From Gaeumannomyces sp. JS-464 (Eukaryota > Ascomycota > Sordariomycetes > Magnaporthales > Magnaporthaceae), in NCBI GenBank assembly GCA_002197995.1, contig NGZR01000004.1, forward strand, positions 3,038,001 to 3,102,000: a DNA stretch of 64,000 bases. The letters are read 5' to 3'. The position numbers were made by a program, and so were the translations under genes. Shown piece by piece: positions 1-10,610 of the stretch. Position 1 is the first letter of the stretch; each line of letters starts with the position of its first letter. The notes below the pieces were generated by a model, which ran no database searches, had not been told where the DNA came from, and worked only from the letters and a program-made list of their open reading frames with translations.

Positions 1-799
1 CGGGCCGAACCCACGGAGACTGCTCACCATGGCAGGCTTGCCCAGCAGGTCAGACGCCCGCGGAGTAACGTCGCGATGGCGTTGGGACTGGCGGATCAGC
101 CTCATTTTCCTCGGTCTGCACATTTTTGTCCTGTGGGCTGCATTTAGCCAGGACAGACTGTGTACCGTCTCCCACTTGACGCCAGCGGACTGGCCAGATG
201 ACATTTGACAACTCTCCCTGGCAGATGCCCAGATCCTTCCTGATACAATAGCGGACGCTTGCTCTCGCTCCGCATAATATTCATGGGTTGTTCAAGCCCC
301 GTTACTTTATCAGTATGCAGTCTGCGGAGTGTATGGGAACAAAGGCTGTACCTAAGTTTGGCCTGTCGAAAAGATAATCATCAGTGTAAATTGTAATAAC
401 ATTATGTTTTGAACACCTACATGTTTCGACTACCGCCCACGTTGTTTGGATAGAGAATTAATATTTCTTTCTGCTTCCCTTTCGCCTTTCCTGTGTTTTT
501 GTAACTTTATCGTCCTTACCTCGGTCCATGAGTGACTGGTCATCTTGGCTGGGCACTCCTTTGAAAACGATACTGAGTTACATGCTGACTTTCTTTGTCA
601 AGCGTATAGTGCGGGGATATGCACGCACAGTGGTGCGTCTCTAGACTACGAAGGCGCTTGGCTGCCTGGATGGGCTGAGCCGCACCATCACCGCTATGAT
701 TTAATGTGAGCTCCTTGTTCTTTGCACGTCAACTAAAGCGTATCCTCCATTAAAAAAACACAGCAGCTCGCGACGGGCCGAGCGAGGCACTGGCCTACC
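1..799. other. Intergenic, 5' flank of the Zn2Cys6 regulator gene
   Basis: No open frame of useful length or recognisable motif was seen on either strand. The stretch is more AT-rich than the genes around it and ends at the start codon of the zinc-cluster gene, so it presumably holds that gene's promoter and leader. No clear TATA element or RNA gene was identified. Confidence 0.5.
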
Positions 800-2112
800 A
801 TGCCTGGCCCTGTGCGGACACGGCAAGCATGCGATCGATGCCATTCGCAGAAGCTCCGCTGCCCCAAGCAGCTGGGGAGCACGAGCTGCACGCGCTGCGC
901 CAAAATGAAGGCCCCTGCACCTTCAGCACCATCGGGAGTCACTCCAATGGCGGTAACGTGATGGCCGCCCGCCACCCCGCCGCCATCCTCGCATCGCCTT
1001 CTCCTTCGCCCTCGTCGTCCCTGTCGTCGTCGGGGGCGCACCTGGGCACCGCCAGCACGACCACCACCCCACCCGCCATCGCCCTTGCGCCGCAGCAGTG
1101 GGTCGAGCTCGTCGGGTTTTCCGGCGGCGCGGGTGTCAGCGAGGGCTACTATGCCGCCGACGCCGGCGTCGACCTGTCGTCGCTCCCCGGCATGGCCCCG
1201 GTCCCGGACTGGCTCGCCTTTGACGCCGCGCTGGCCGGCAGCGAGTCGCCTGCCGCGGCCGGCGACAGTTCTGCCGGCTCACTCGGGACCACAGCGGCCA
1301 CCAGGCGGCAGTAGCGGCGCCGCCGGGCCAGGCAGCAGCAGCAGCTTTGGAGACCGAGGCCGCCCCGGCTTGGCGGCCGCGCCCTGGCCGAGCTCCAGGT
1401 CGAGATCGACGCCACGCTCGGCAGCCTGCCCATGCCGCCGCTCCTCCACTTGCCGGCAGACCACGCCACCGTCGCCGACCGCCTGGCCGAGATGGTGCCG
1501 CAGCTGTCGACCAGGAAGTTCATGGAGCGCATTTTTGTGATTATCCAACGCCTGACCGACGCGTACCCCGAAGCCGTCGAGAAGGCGCTCGTCGCGGCGA
1601 GGCCGCCCGGGGAGGAGCCCTGCCAGATCCCGAACTGCGTCCACCGCCACGAGCTCCCTCCAGAGTTCGCCGGACTGGACGAGGTGCTGCAGTCCAGCAA
1701 TGTTGACCTGGCGCTGGCCGGCCAGCTGGTATCGTGCCACCTGCGCCTGCTCGACATCCTCGACCGCCTCATCCTCTACGCCTCCTCCTGCTTCCGGCTA
1801 AAAGCTGCGGCCAGTGAAGTCCGCCACCCTGATTTCCTGCTGCCCGAACTCAAGGTCGGGTCCTTCACGCCCATGGGTTCCTCGGCTCAGTTGATGCAGG
1901 CCGTCCTGATCAAGGACATGATGGATAGGCTAGACCATCATCTCAGACTCTTTGCAGACGCTGTGGACGCCGAGGCCTCCGAAACCCCGGCTCTGGGAAC
2001 CCGCACTCTCAAGCTCCAGACTGAGCTCCTCAGTGAGAGGCAAGCACGCGTTACAAAACACTTCAAATCCATCGGCTCATTCCTCGTCAACCGGAACTTG
2101 ACGGACCGGTGA
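800..2112 (+). CDS. Zn2Cys6 binuclear-cluster transcription factor (frame broken)
   Basis: A probable nuclear DNA-binding regulator. The start at 800 opens with [21 protein letters not shown], followed by CTRC, which gives five of the six zinc-ligand cysteines of a fungal C6 zinc cluster (CX2CX6C...CX2CX6C). The sixth falls into the next frame: around 915 the frame must move by one base so that APCTFS completes the motif. A Ser/Pro/Ala-rich linker follows. A second disturbed zone lies at about 1270-1400, where the frame hits TAG at 1312. From about 1390 one frame is open to the stop at 2112. This C-terminal part carries a helical region ([20 protein letters not shown], then FTPMG) typical of C6 regulators found in secondary-metabolite loci. 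No cluster is visible here, so its targets are unknown. It ends about 120 bp from the convergent purine permease. It could be a true pseudogene, but base-loss errors elsewhere in the window make an intact gene more likely. Confidence 0.75.
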
Positions 2113-2235
2113 TGGCGTGTGTTTCTTAGTCAGATACTATGGATATATACTCCCCTATCTTTGTCCTGCCTTGTTCCGACCTGTCCACGCCCCTTTCTCA
2201 CCCTCCCCAAAGCACGAAGCTTTGCGATTCAAACG

Positions 2236-4617
2236 CTATCCGGGCACTCGGCTGTTTTTGGCCTTTTCAACGCCATCGCTGCTAGTAGCACGTCCGGCTG
2301 GGACGGCATCGTCGGAATCAACGCCTCGCCCGCTTTCGGCTCCCTCGGCTTCCTTGGCCGGTGTAACCGTGTGGACGCCGGACGGCCTCTCCGAATCCGT
2401 GACAGAGCGCTCTTGCGTATCCTCAATCTCCTCGGGCAGCATGAGGTTGAGAATCATGCAGATGATGGCAGCCACAAAGAAGCCTGTCATGTTCGCCGGT
2501 CAGTTTTGCTTTCCGCAAGACAAGGGGAGAACAACAGGCACATGGGGCGCTTACCAGTTTCCATGATAAGTTCAATGGCATTCAGGAATCCCCTGAGGTC
2601 CCTGCCGGCCTGGACAGGCGCAAAGACCTTGTGAAAGTAGGTCGGCACGAGCGTGGCGCCATATCCGATGGCCAAACCCGCAGTGAGAATGAAGCGGTTC
2701 CTTCTGTTAAAAGCAACCCCCTTGGCGATGATCGCAACGCCCGAGACTGCGACGGAGCAGAACAGGAAGGTCGCTATTCCCCGGAGGCGTCTGGTCAGCA
2801 AGCACGAGGAATGTCAGGGCAGTTCACGAAAAGGATGTGGAAGGAACCTACTCATGCCGCCCAGGACGGGTGATGGTATCGCAACGAGCGATGCGGCGAA
2901 CTTGGCAAAGACGCCCATGACGACGAGGAAAAAGCTACGGATGTGTCAGATCCAATGCCCACGAATCCGTCAGGTCGACCAGATGTGCTGTCGTGCCAAC
3001 TCACCAGCAAAAGTAACCGGCCTTGCGGTTCGCACACCTCGTCAGAGCAATAACGCCGTTGTTCTGCGCAAAGGTGGTCATGGGCGTGATGGTCATGAGG
3101 GCCGCACTGTCGGTTTTTGACCACCGAGCCAGTCAGCTATCCGCTCCTTGCGCAATCACTGCGGTTCGTCTGTTGGCGTGACTTACAGAATGCCGTTGAC
3201 ACCATCGGCCAACACTGTTCCCCACGCCGGCTGGAGTCAGCACTGGACCTATGGAGTGGAGCATTCAGGGTTTTCTTGACGGAGCACTAAGACATCACTC
3301 ACCACCGCCCTGGATCCGACTCTCGTACGTCCTGCCCTCAACCTCGAGACGGCTCACGTCGCACGTAGCGGTGATGTCTCCAATGGCCTCGCAGGCGCAG
3401 ATGATAAAGACTGCCATGATGGGTAGCACAATGGGTGGGTAGATCTGCGGCTTGAAGGTCTGCACCCAGATGAAGGATACTGCCGGAGCCGAATCGATGC
3501 CGCTCTTGCTGAAGTAGCCGCAGGCGGCGGCGATGATGCAGCCGGTCAAGAGGCCGATCACGACCGAGGTAGACTTCATGATGGGCGAGCCAAAGCGCTC
3601 GCACAGAATGATAGTTATGAAGACGGAGAAGCCGAGGCCTACAGGCCGATGCGAGTTAGAGTCGAGAGGTACAAGACGAGCAGAACGAGCGGCGGGTGGA
3701 GAACAAGCGCCTACCCAGGAATTCGGCACTTCCCCAAGGCAGGGGATGGGGTGCACTGATGTCGGGACAAAGTCTGAGAAAGGCCGGGCCAGCCTCGCCC
3801 TGGCTGCAGCCAGCGCCTCCGGCCCAGTTGGTAAAAGCGGAGCGGATCAAGGAGCTGCAGTCGCAAAGGATCAGCACCGAAAGTCCACCCTTCAAGAACG
3901 TCGCACATACAAAGACACAAGCACTCACATGCCAATGAGCATGACGGTCGGTCCGGTGACGATTGGCGGGAAAATGCGGAGCATGACCTTGGGCGGGAGG
4001 AACGAGATGAGGACCTCGACCAGGCCACAGACGGCGGCGGTGCCGATGATGGCGCCGTAGGCGTCGGGACAGGGCAGCAGGGAGCCGTCGGCGGCCTTGG
4101 AACAGAAGCCGTTATCGTACATCTGCTTGATGGCGCCCTCGGCGACGGGGATGATGGCAAAGGAAATACCGATGACGGAGATGAGACCAGTGCCGATATA
4201 GTAGGGGGTCTTGTAGATGTGGAAACGGGTAATCTGGATTGTTGACAACAGGCCCGAGACGATGAGGGCGGTAGAGACGAGGTACTGGCGGGTGTCGGGA
4301 GCCAGGTTGGCAAAGTTTGAGATCATAATGGGCGGCACGATGAGGCCGGCCAGCATGGCTAGGGCGTGCTGGAACCCGAGGAGGGCGGCCAGCAGCAGGG
4401 GCATGCGGTCGTGAAGGCCGAAGAAGGGGGCGGCCCTGGTGGGCGGGCGCATGAAGGGCAGGTTCGGCATGAAGAGGAACTTGTAGTCGTAGTCACCGAC
4501 CAGGCCCTCCTTGGTGGTGAGGGAGCGCCGGATGCGCCGGAGCCGGTGGCCCAGCCCCTGCCGGGCCGGGGCCTCCTCGGGCACGATCCGAGGAGGGAGG
4601 TCGTGGTCTTCCTGCAT
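2236..4617 (-). CDS. Uric acid/xanthine permease, NAT/NCS2 family (UapA/UapC-like)
   Basis: A plasma-membrane proton symporter for purines. Eight exons can be placed: 4617-3929, 3854-3715, 3638-3303, 3214-3187, 3106-3005, 2934-2852, 2773-2555 and 2483-2236. They sum to 1845 nt (614 residues), slightly longer than Aspergillus UapA or UapC, and all have GT-AG borders. Family hallmarks are present: the TM1 QH motif in LLGFQHALAML, NWAGGAGCS, the TM8 stretch ACEAIGDITAT with its conserved Glu and Asp, and the NAT signature QNNGVIALTR. About 14 hydrophobic segments are expected. The hydrophilic C-terminal tail is acidic and Ser/Asp-rich. Exon 4 is only 28 nt. The reading frame is intact throughout, unlike many neighbours. 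In Aspergillus these genes respond to uric acid and nitrogen status through UaY and AreA; no clear UaY site was found here. Uric acid/xanthine specificity is inferred from family similarity, not proven. Confidence 0.95.
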
Positions 4618-4888
4618 GCTGGTTGTGTCTTTGCCCCCTTACTGTGGCGATCTCGAGTTCATTCACTCTTACACTGATGCTTTCTCACTCTTACTCGATC
4701 ATACACAACCACGAGCACCGCACAGGGGCGCTATGGTGTTGCTATATGCCGTGTGCAGCGCAGGTCCAGTATATCGAGGAGAGAGGATGAATACGAAGTC
4801 CGGTAGGCGACTTCGGTGGAGACTGGAGGGTGTCATGCAAAAGAGGGACCCAAAGCAAGGGATGGTGGTGAGTGGAGGGGATGTGCCC

Positions 4889-4902
4889 CTTTAAATATAT
4901 AG
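4889..4902 (-). promoter_or_regulatory. TATA-like element of the purine permease gene
   Basis: On the minus strand the stretch reads CTATATATTTAAAG, about 275 nt upstream of the permease start codon. It is the best TATA match in the shared divergent promoter. Placement is by motif only; the transcription start is unknown. Confidence 0.4.
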
Positions 4903-6857
4903 ACGGGATGAACAGAGCAGAACAGAAAAAAACAGCACAACCACGCCAAGCCAAGCAACTGGCCTTGGATGCCACGGACAGGCCGTCCGGATAAGGCCAC
5001 CGAGTTAGATCATGCACGAAGGAGTCGTGGATGTGACGGGTTCGGCGGGGTGAGCGCGTGGATGAGCGTGTACCAGGTGTGCGTGTGCGTGGGATGCGTG
5101 TGTGCTCATGTGTAAGTGTCGCCCTGCGGCTGCGCGCGCGCGTAGAGGCAGGGAGACGGAGCGCAAGGGAGCAAAATGGAAGAAGAAAATCCAATCGGCC
5201 CCCCGCCGCGCGGAATCGACCAGCCCCCTCCCAAGACGGGCACCTATGTAATGTGTCCTGCACATCGATGACACCGGCCGGCTCGCTAGGACCCGTGGGT
5301 GGTAGCCGATGGGGGGGTCCACTGATAAAGAAAGGCGACGAGGGCCTTTGTCTACATATTCTAGGTCGTCGAGGTTGTGTGAGTGCGTGCATGCGGCTGT
5401 AGGAAGGAGGGTAGATGCTGCATCGGGGGCCGCTGGAGAGTGGGCTTTGGCGATTGATTGATGGAACATGGGACCCAGGGATGGCTGCGTTGAGTGGTGG
5501 TGAATCGAATCAATCCCCGCGCGCGTGGGCTGCATGCAGCGAGCACCTGGTTTGGAGATTCCGTGCTAAGCCTGGGCCCGGGGACTCGGCTCCAAGCCGT
5601 TCCTTTCAGGTTGAAAGCTTTGTTTTATTTTCCGCAAGCGAGTCGCCATTCTCTTCTAGCATCAACCGACAAATGGGTTCGTTTCCGCCTCAGATAAGGA
5701 TTTTTAACGGCGCACTTGGATAAAAACCTCTGCCCATTCAGAGGCCTTGGGTGGCGCCACCACCGCTGAAATAGCCACACCGATGGGCTGGTGGAGTTTG
5801 GCTGATGGGGCTAGACTGGTTGCTTATCTTGGATTTTGCTCCTGTGCTCTTTCCATCTTTTTGAGATAACTTTGCAGACTCTTCCGTCTATCCCTTGGTC
5901 CCTTGGACGACGCTTCATCCGCCACGAGCAACCCACGACAAGACCTCGCCCGGCGGGCCCGACCGAACCGATAAGCCCTCATCCCTCCCTTGCAGCTTTT
6001 ATTGATGCATGCCCAAGCCCCAATGCCTCTCCCTTCCTGCACGCACACCAAAAGGGCACTCGGCCAGGCCAGCACAAGGAGGGACGACTGCATGCCAAGG
6101 TTGCAGGACTCTCCGCCTGCATCGTAGCCCGCGTCTTCGGGTGGTTTCCACCGTCGGTCACTTCGCCAAAAAGTCCGAGGGTTTTTTTGTTTTGTTCCGG
6201 CCGTGCAAACCGCCGCTCTCCGACTTGCCCAGCAAACCCCTCTCCTCTTGTCTTGTCCTTCCCCCCTGACTGCCTCGTTGCCTTGGGTGAGAATTGAGAT
6301 ATTCCATCTCGGCACCTCAAACGGCGTATTCGACCAGACACATCGCTCACCCAGCACTCGTCAAATCCCAGCCCCGCAAGTGCCGCTTCGGGCTGCTGCA
6401 TGCATGCAGCTCTGGCTTTGTCTCGTCAAGCCAAGACCCTCGTCTGATTGGCCGCGTGTTTTTGACCGCCCAAACTCTACCCGGCAAAGGGTCTGCTGCC
6501 CACCCAATGAGGTCATCGCCGACCTCGACCTTTTTCTTTTCTGTCACTTGTTTCTTCTCCACAAGCGGGACGGGCGGGAAAGGTGCAGCAGCCCAACCGA
6601 CCTGATCCTGGCGGTTTGCTTGCCATGCCGGCCTCGGACGACCCTGCCGCTCTGCTGAGCTGGAGCAGGCGCTACGACGAGGTGAGAGTGCCAAGGGCGA
6701 GTTCAAGGTTCCTCCGCCTGTCATGGGACGACGGGACTCCAGCAAACCACGTCATGGACAGCCCAGCCCACCTGGCCCGCCGCTTCTTTGTGTGGGTGGC
6801 TCATCGTCGCGCCGCATCATAACCAAGCGGTCGCAGCCCACCTGGGCTCACTCTTTG

Positions 6858-6882
6858 TATTTAATATATGCGCCCTATATAT
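6858..6882 (+). promoter_or_regulatory. TATA-like elements upstream of the MARVEL-type gene
   Basis: Two AT stretches, TATTTAATATAT and TATATAT, lie about 240-265 nt before the start codon at 7123. They are isolated in otherwise GC-rich DNA, which is why they are proposed as the core promoter. Evidence is motif and position only. Confidence 0.4.
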
Positions 6883-7122
6883 TCGGCCGTGGCCCAACCC
6901 ATCGTCACCCTCGGCAAACTGCTGCAGAATCTCTTGTTTCTATAATTCTCTTGTATTCCATAATTACCTGCTCGACTCCCACACTCATCCGCCTGCCTCT
7001 CGACCTCTCTATCTGCCCCTCGAGGAGAAGCGACTGCTCCAGGGGATTTATCTTGGATATCGCGCACGACAAATACATATCACAAAGTCCGGCCACACTC
7101 GTGGGCCCCGAAATCCGCCAAA

Positions 7123-7763
7123 ATGGAGTTCGGCATCGTCACTATCCTCCACATTGTCGCCATTGTCTTCTCCATCATCGAGCTCGGCCTGACCGCCTAT
7201 GGTAAGCAACCAGACCCTCGATGTTCGCCCGCGCCAGCAAACCCACGCTGACACGACTTTCCCTCAGGCGTGAGCCTGTACACCACGCCATGGGGCGGCT
7301 GGTCGCCCGACCGCCTGAACTTCATGCTGTTCAACTCCATCTGGTCGCTGCTCGTGCTGGCCTACCTGGGCCTGACGCCGCTTTTTATGCCCCGCCTCTT
7401 CCACCGCATGGTTGCCCTGGGCGCTTTAGCCGTAACCGTCATCTTCTGGTTCGCCGGCGCCATCGCCCTCGCCGTCTTCCTTGGCGTTCCGTACGCGTGC
7501 AGCTCCAGCGTCGCCTGTAGCTCTATCCAGGCCGCCGTCGCCTTTGGCTTTTTCCTCTGGTACGTCCCTTGCTTCTTTTTTCTCTTCCATTTCTTGTCCC
7601 CTTTCTCCTCGCCATCCTCCTTCTAATACGTTGCGATGTATACAGGGCCATCTTTACTGCACTTCTCGTCATGGAGATTCTTGCATTCTCCCGATCCCGC
7701 AGCAGCGTTACGGCCGACCAGCACTCGCCCCACGCCAAGACCCAGCCCTACACTGGTGCTTGA
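7123..7763 (+). CDS. Small four-helix membrane protein, MARVEL-domain-like
   Basis: Three exons (7123-7201, 7268-7559, 7646-7763) join to 489 nt and 162 residues. Borders are GT-AG, with a CTGAC branch-type sequence before the first acceptor. Four hydrophobic segments are visible: the N-terminal IVTILHIVAIVFSIIELGL, then LFNSIWSLLVLAYLGLTPLF, MVALGALAVTVIFWFAGAIA, and a final AFGFFLWAIFTALLVMEI. A short polar tail follows. Size, four-helix layout and the small cysteine-containing loop before the last helix fit the fungal MARVEL/Nce102-like membrane proteins, which act in plasma-membrane organisation or vesicle traffic. The family call rests on topology and general likeness, not a catalytic motif. 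The frame is intact and both introns are short (66 and 86 nt). Confidence 0.8.
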
Positions 7764-8390
7764 GCACGTTGCGCCAATCGTCGACAGTTTATACGAACCC
7801 AATACCCTACGAAAAAGGCAGACTGCCTCCACGACCCACGACCGAGAACGTAATAACCACCATGACCGCTGGAATTGGCATACTTATAATGTCGACATTT
7901 TTGGAGAGCACTTGGCACTTGTTGTGTGCTATCCTTCGATCGCTTTGAACAATGATATGTGTGCGAGTGCGAGTGCGATGCACACACACGGCGGCTTTGT
8001 TTCCTTTGACTTGCATTGATTTCTCAATATGTTGGAAATACCCCTTTTATCAAATTCGACTAGTATCCCCGGGGGTTACGAACGTTTGGCTCTGGTTGTT
8101 TTGTTCCTGTTCTCATCCTCAGGATCGCGGCGGCGTTTTGTGACTGGGCTTAATCCGTTCCTGGTGACACTTGCGCGGTCACAGCATCAAAATCCTAATA
8201 ATTCACGAAGACGTTGACAATGGGATTCCCCCGAAGCGGGGAAAAAAAAAAAAAAAAAAAAAGTGATTATTATTGTTGCAATTACACTTCCGTTCAAACC
8301 CGTGCAAACAAACGATGTTTCTTTTTGCGTACTCTGGCCCTCGATCGCGCAGCAGAAAGCTCGCAAAAATGCCGTCTAGATTAGCGGAGT
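7764..8390. other. Convergent 3' flank, MARVEL-type gene / chitinase
   Basis: About 630 bp lies between two stop codons of convergent genes. It holds 3' flanking sequence and a 21-base poly-A run. No gene is supported; the short open frames have no motif. Confidence 0.6.
8242..8262 (+). repeat. Poly-A tract (21 bases)
   Basis: An uninterrupted run of 21 A lies in the 3' flank between two convergent genes. It is a simple mononucleotide repeat, and its length is likely variable or subject to base-calling error. Confidence 0.95.
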
Positions 8391-9842
8391 TCAGAGCTCT
8401 CGTCTTGCCGAGGATTCCTTGACAAGCGCGAGATTCTCCAGTCCGGCGTTGACAGCTTGCAGATGCTTGAAGTCCGGAGCGTCCTCGCCCAAGCCCCAGG
8501 CGAACACGCCCCCGAGATTCCTTCTCTCTACAATGGCAGGGAACTTCCTCTGGATGGCGTCGGCAGTGTCAAAAGTCCACCACAAGTTTTGATTCCCGTC
8601 CCAGTAGTAGTAGCCGCCCTCAGACTCGTCGTAGGTGCCGTTCACCAGGGCCGTTTTGAAGGAGCTGCCGACTGTGCTAGGGACCGAGTCGTGCCAAGAG
8701 AAGCCGCCGGTGCGGCCGAGATCCGCTCCAGTCTTGGAGTCCTCGAGGATCAAGGTCGGGCAACCCACGGGGGTCTTGGCATCGCGGCACGTGTCGTGCT
8801 CCGTCTGGAAGAATTTGACGTAAAAGGCGAAGCCCAGGTTAAGCTTGGACGGCAACGCGCCGCGGGCGACGTAGGCATCGATCGAATCTAGGCTCAGCTG
8901 GAGCCCGGTGTGGTGCCTCGTGATGTTGTCACGGCGGTTCATGAGGTCGTAAGTCATAACGTTCAGGAAGTCGAGGTGTCGAAGGATGCGAGGGACCGTC
9001 TCGCGCGTAAAGGCCATCATGTCGCGCTCCAGGCCCGGCACGGCGGCCGACATGAGCTTGCCCGAGCCCAGGGCGGCCCTGATCTCGGAGACGAGGAGAG
9101 GGTAGGCATCGACCTCCCAGGCCCTCTCCGAGTTTGGCACCTGCTTGTAGTCATCGCCATTGCCTCCCGGGTACTCCCAGTCGATATCGACACCGTCGGC
9201 ACCGGTGGCGGTGACCATGCGGGCGACATTGGCGGCGAAGCGCCGGCGGGACTCTTCAGAGCGAGCTGCCATGGCAAAGCCCTCGGTGTCACCCCAGCCG
9301 CCGATGGCCACCATGATCTTGGTGCCAGGAACGAACTGGCGACGGGCGGCGTCGACGGTGGTGAACATGGGCCAGTCGACGCGTGTGTCGTCGTTGAAGA
9401 CAGCCGAATTCATAAAGGCGAGCGCGACGTGGGTCACATGGCCAAGCTGGCTGATGTGAGGTACCACGTTGTGCTGCCTGCGCTGCGTCGCTGCGTTGGT
9501 GTGCGCTTAGCGGGAGTCGCCAACGACCCAGCAGGCTGGGAATGTGACAGGGGGACGAGGCATGGTTGGCTTACCCAGTGAGGTACATGATGCATCGTGG
9601 CGGCTGCGGGTGTGCCATGATGGAGATGATGGAGGCCAGGCAGGCCACAACACCACAGACGAGCAGAGCGAGGATCCGGTAAAGCCATCCTGGCCAGCAG
9701 TTGGGCGCTCCCCGCCTTTCTTTCTGTCGTCCGGCTCGGCGCACAGGCTCTCTAGATATTTAGATGGGTATCTAGAGGTGCCTGTACCGAGAGTAGCCCT
9801 TCTTCTTTCGGCCGGGCTGCGTGCGCTGGATGCTCTAGACAA
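8391..9842 (-). CDS. GH18 chitinase with N-terminal membrane anchor (5' end unresolved)
   Basis: Hydrolyses beta-1,4 N-acetylglucosamine links in chitin. The large exon 9477-8391 encodes a glycosyl hydrolase 18 barrel: KIMVAIGGWGDTEGF (SXGG-type strand 3) and the catalytic GADGVDIDWEYPGG, where the Glu is the general acid. MTYDLMN and GGVFAWGLGED follow, the latter the conserved Trp strand. The preceding exon ends at 9575 with donor GTAAGC. It carries WLYRILALLVCGVVACLASI, a single hydrophobic stretch after a basic segment, which suggests a type II membrane or signal-anchored enzyme. The exon junction reads MYLTG-QHNVVPHIS. Upstream of about 9705 the frame shifts twice (YPSKYLESLCAEPDDRKKGG lies in one frame, RKKKGYSRYRHL in another), and no start codon could be assigned. 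The 5' limit given is therefore only approximate. No chitin-binding module was seen. The catalytic-domain call is firm. Confidence 0.9.
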
Positions 9843-10610
9843 GGTGGGTAACGCAGTCCTGGTCCTGGTGGTGCGTCCGGGAGTGCCACGAGCAAGATTG
9901 ATGACTCCCCAATCAATGCCTCTTTCCCTCTGCTAGTGTCTAGTGCCACCGGGAACGCACGCCAACATTCAATAGAGGGATACGGCCAGGCTGTGCTAGG
10001 TCGGGCGGTGTACGAGGACGAGCAGTTGAGCCCGTTGTCTCGAGAAGTCTCAATTCACAAATCGAGAGGCCGGATGGGATGGGAAGCTAAGGCTGGTGTG
10101 GCGAATAGGGAATGGGAAAGTCAACGGCGTACCCAATATTGCCCCTGCAAATCAATTGAATCGGAATCGGCTAGGACGGGAGCTATTTAGAACGGGATCA
10201 TCTTGAGGTGCATCCATTGGAATCTCCAGGTGGAATTAATTGTAGGCTGCCGCTCTATCATCGCACCTGCCTTACGTCCAACAATCAGAACATATAAATC
10301 AGGTACGTCTGTTTTGATCAACGTTCCGCAATTCTTAGCGGTAGCATTAGGTAAAGAACTCCTGGTACCTGCTGCCAATCGGGCGTTCCTTCCCCAGTGG
10401 GGCGGCCGGGGTGCAGACGGGATGCAGGGGAGCTTGAGCTCCAGTTCGCAGGCCCGACGGAGAAAAAGAAAAAAAGAAAAAAAGAAAAAAGAAAAAAAAA
10501 AAGATTGGGAAACGCAACAGGAGGAAACAAAAAGAAAAAAAAACGAAGCCAGACATGACCTCGCCATAACGACGCGACACGAACAGCCAATCCGCTCCGC
10601 CCGACCCAAA
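9843..10610. other. Intergenic, divergent chitinase / JIP5 promoters
   Basis: About 770 bp lies between the unresolved 5' end of the chitinase and the JIP5 start codon. It includes a long A-rich purine tract just before JIP5. No additional gene is seen. Confidence 0.5.
10460..10503 (+). repeat. Purine tract (GAAAA)n upstream of JIP5
   Basis: An almost pure A/G run of about 44 bases, made of irregular GA3-8 units, begins about 150 nt before the JIP5 start codon. Purine tracts in fungal leaders can be promoter or nucleosome-excluding elements; here it is called from composition only. Confidence 0.8.

Larger units (their letters stand above)
4618..7122. other. Divergent intergenic region, permease / MARVEL-type gene
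   Basis: About 2.5 kb separates two divergent start codons. It contains TATA-like elements near each gene, CT-rich runs, and an inverted TGCATGCATGCA-type palindrome near 6397. Several frames are open for up to about 180 codons, but none shows a motif, consistent codon use or splice logic. No further gene is supported. Confidence 0.6.

Noticed and set aside
800..2112. Calling the regulator and the other broken genes pseudogenes
   Set aside because: Essential genes such as UTP4 carry the same kind of break, and repairs are minimal and consistent in direction, so sequencing loss is the simpler reading.
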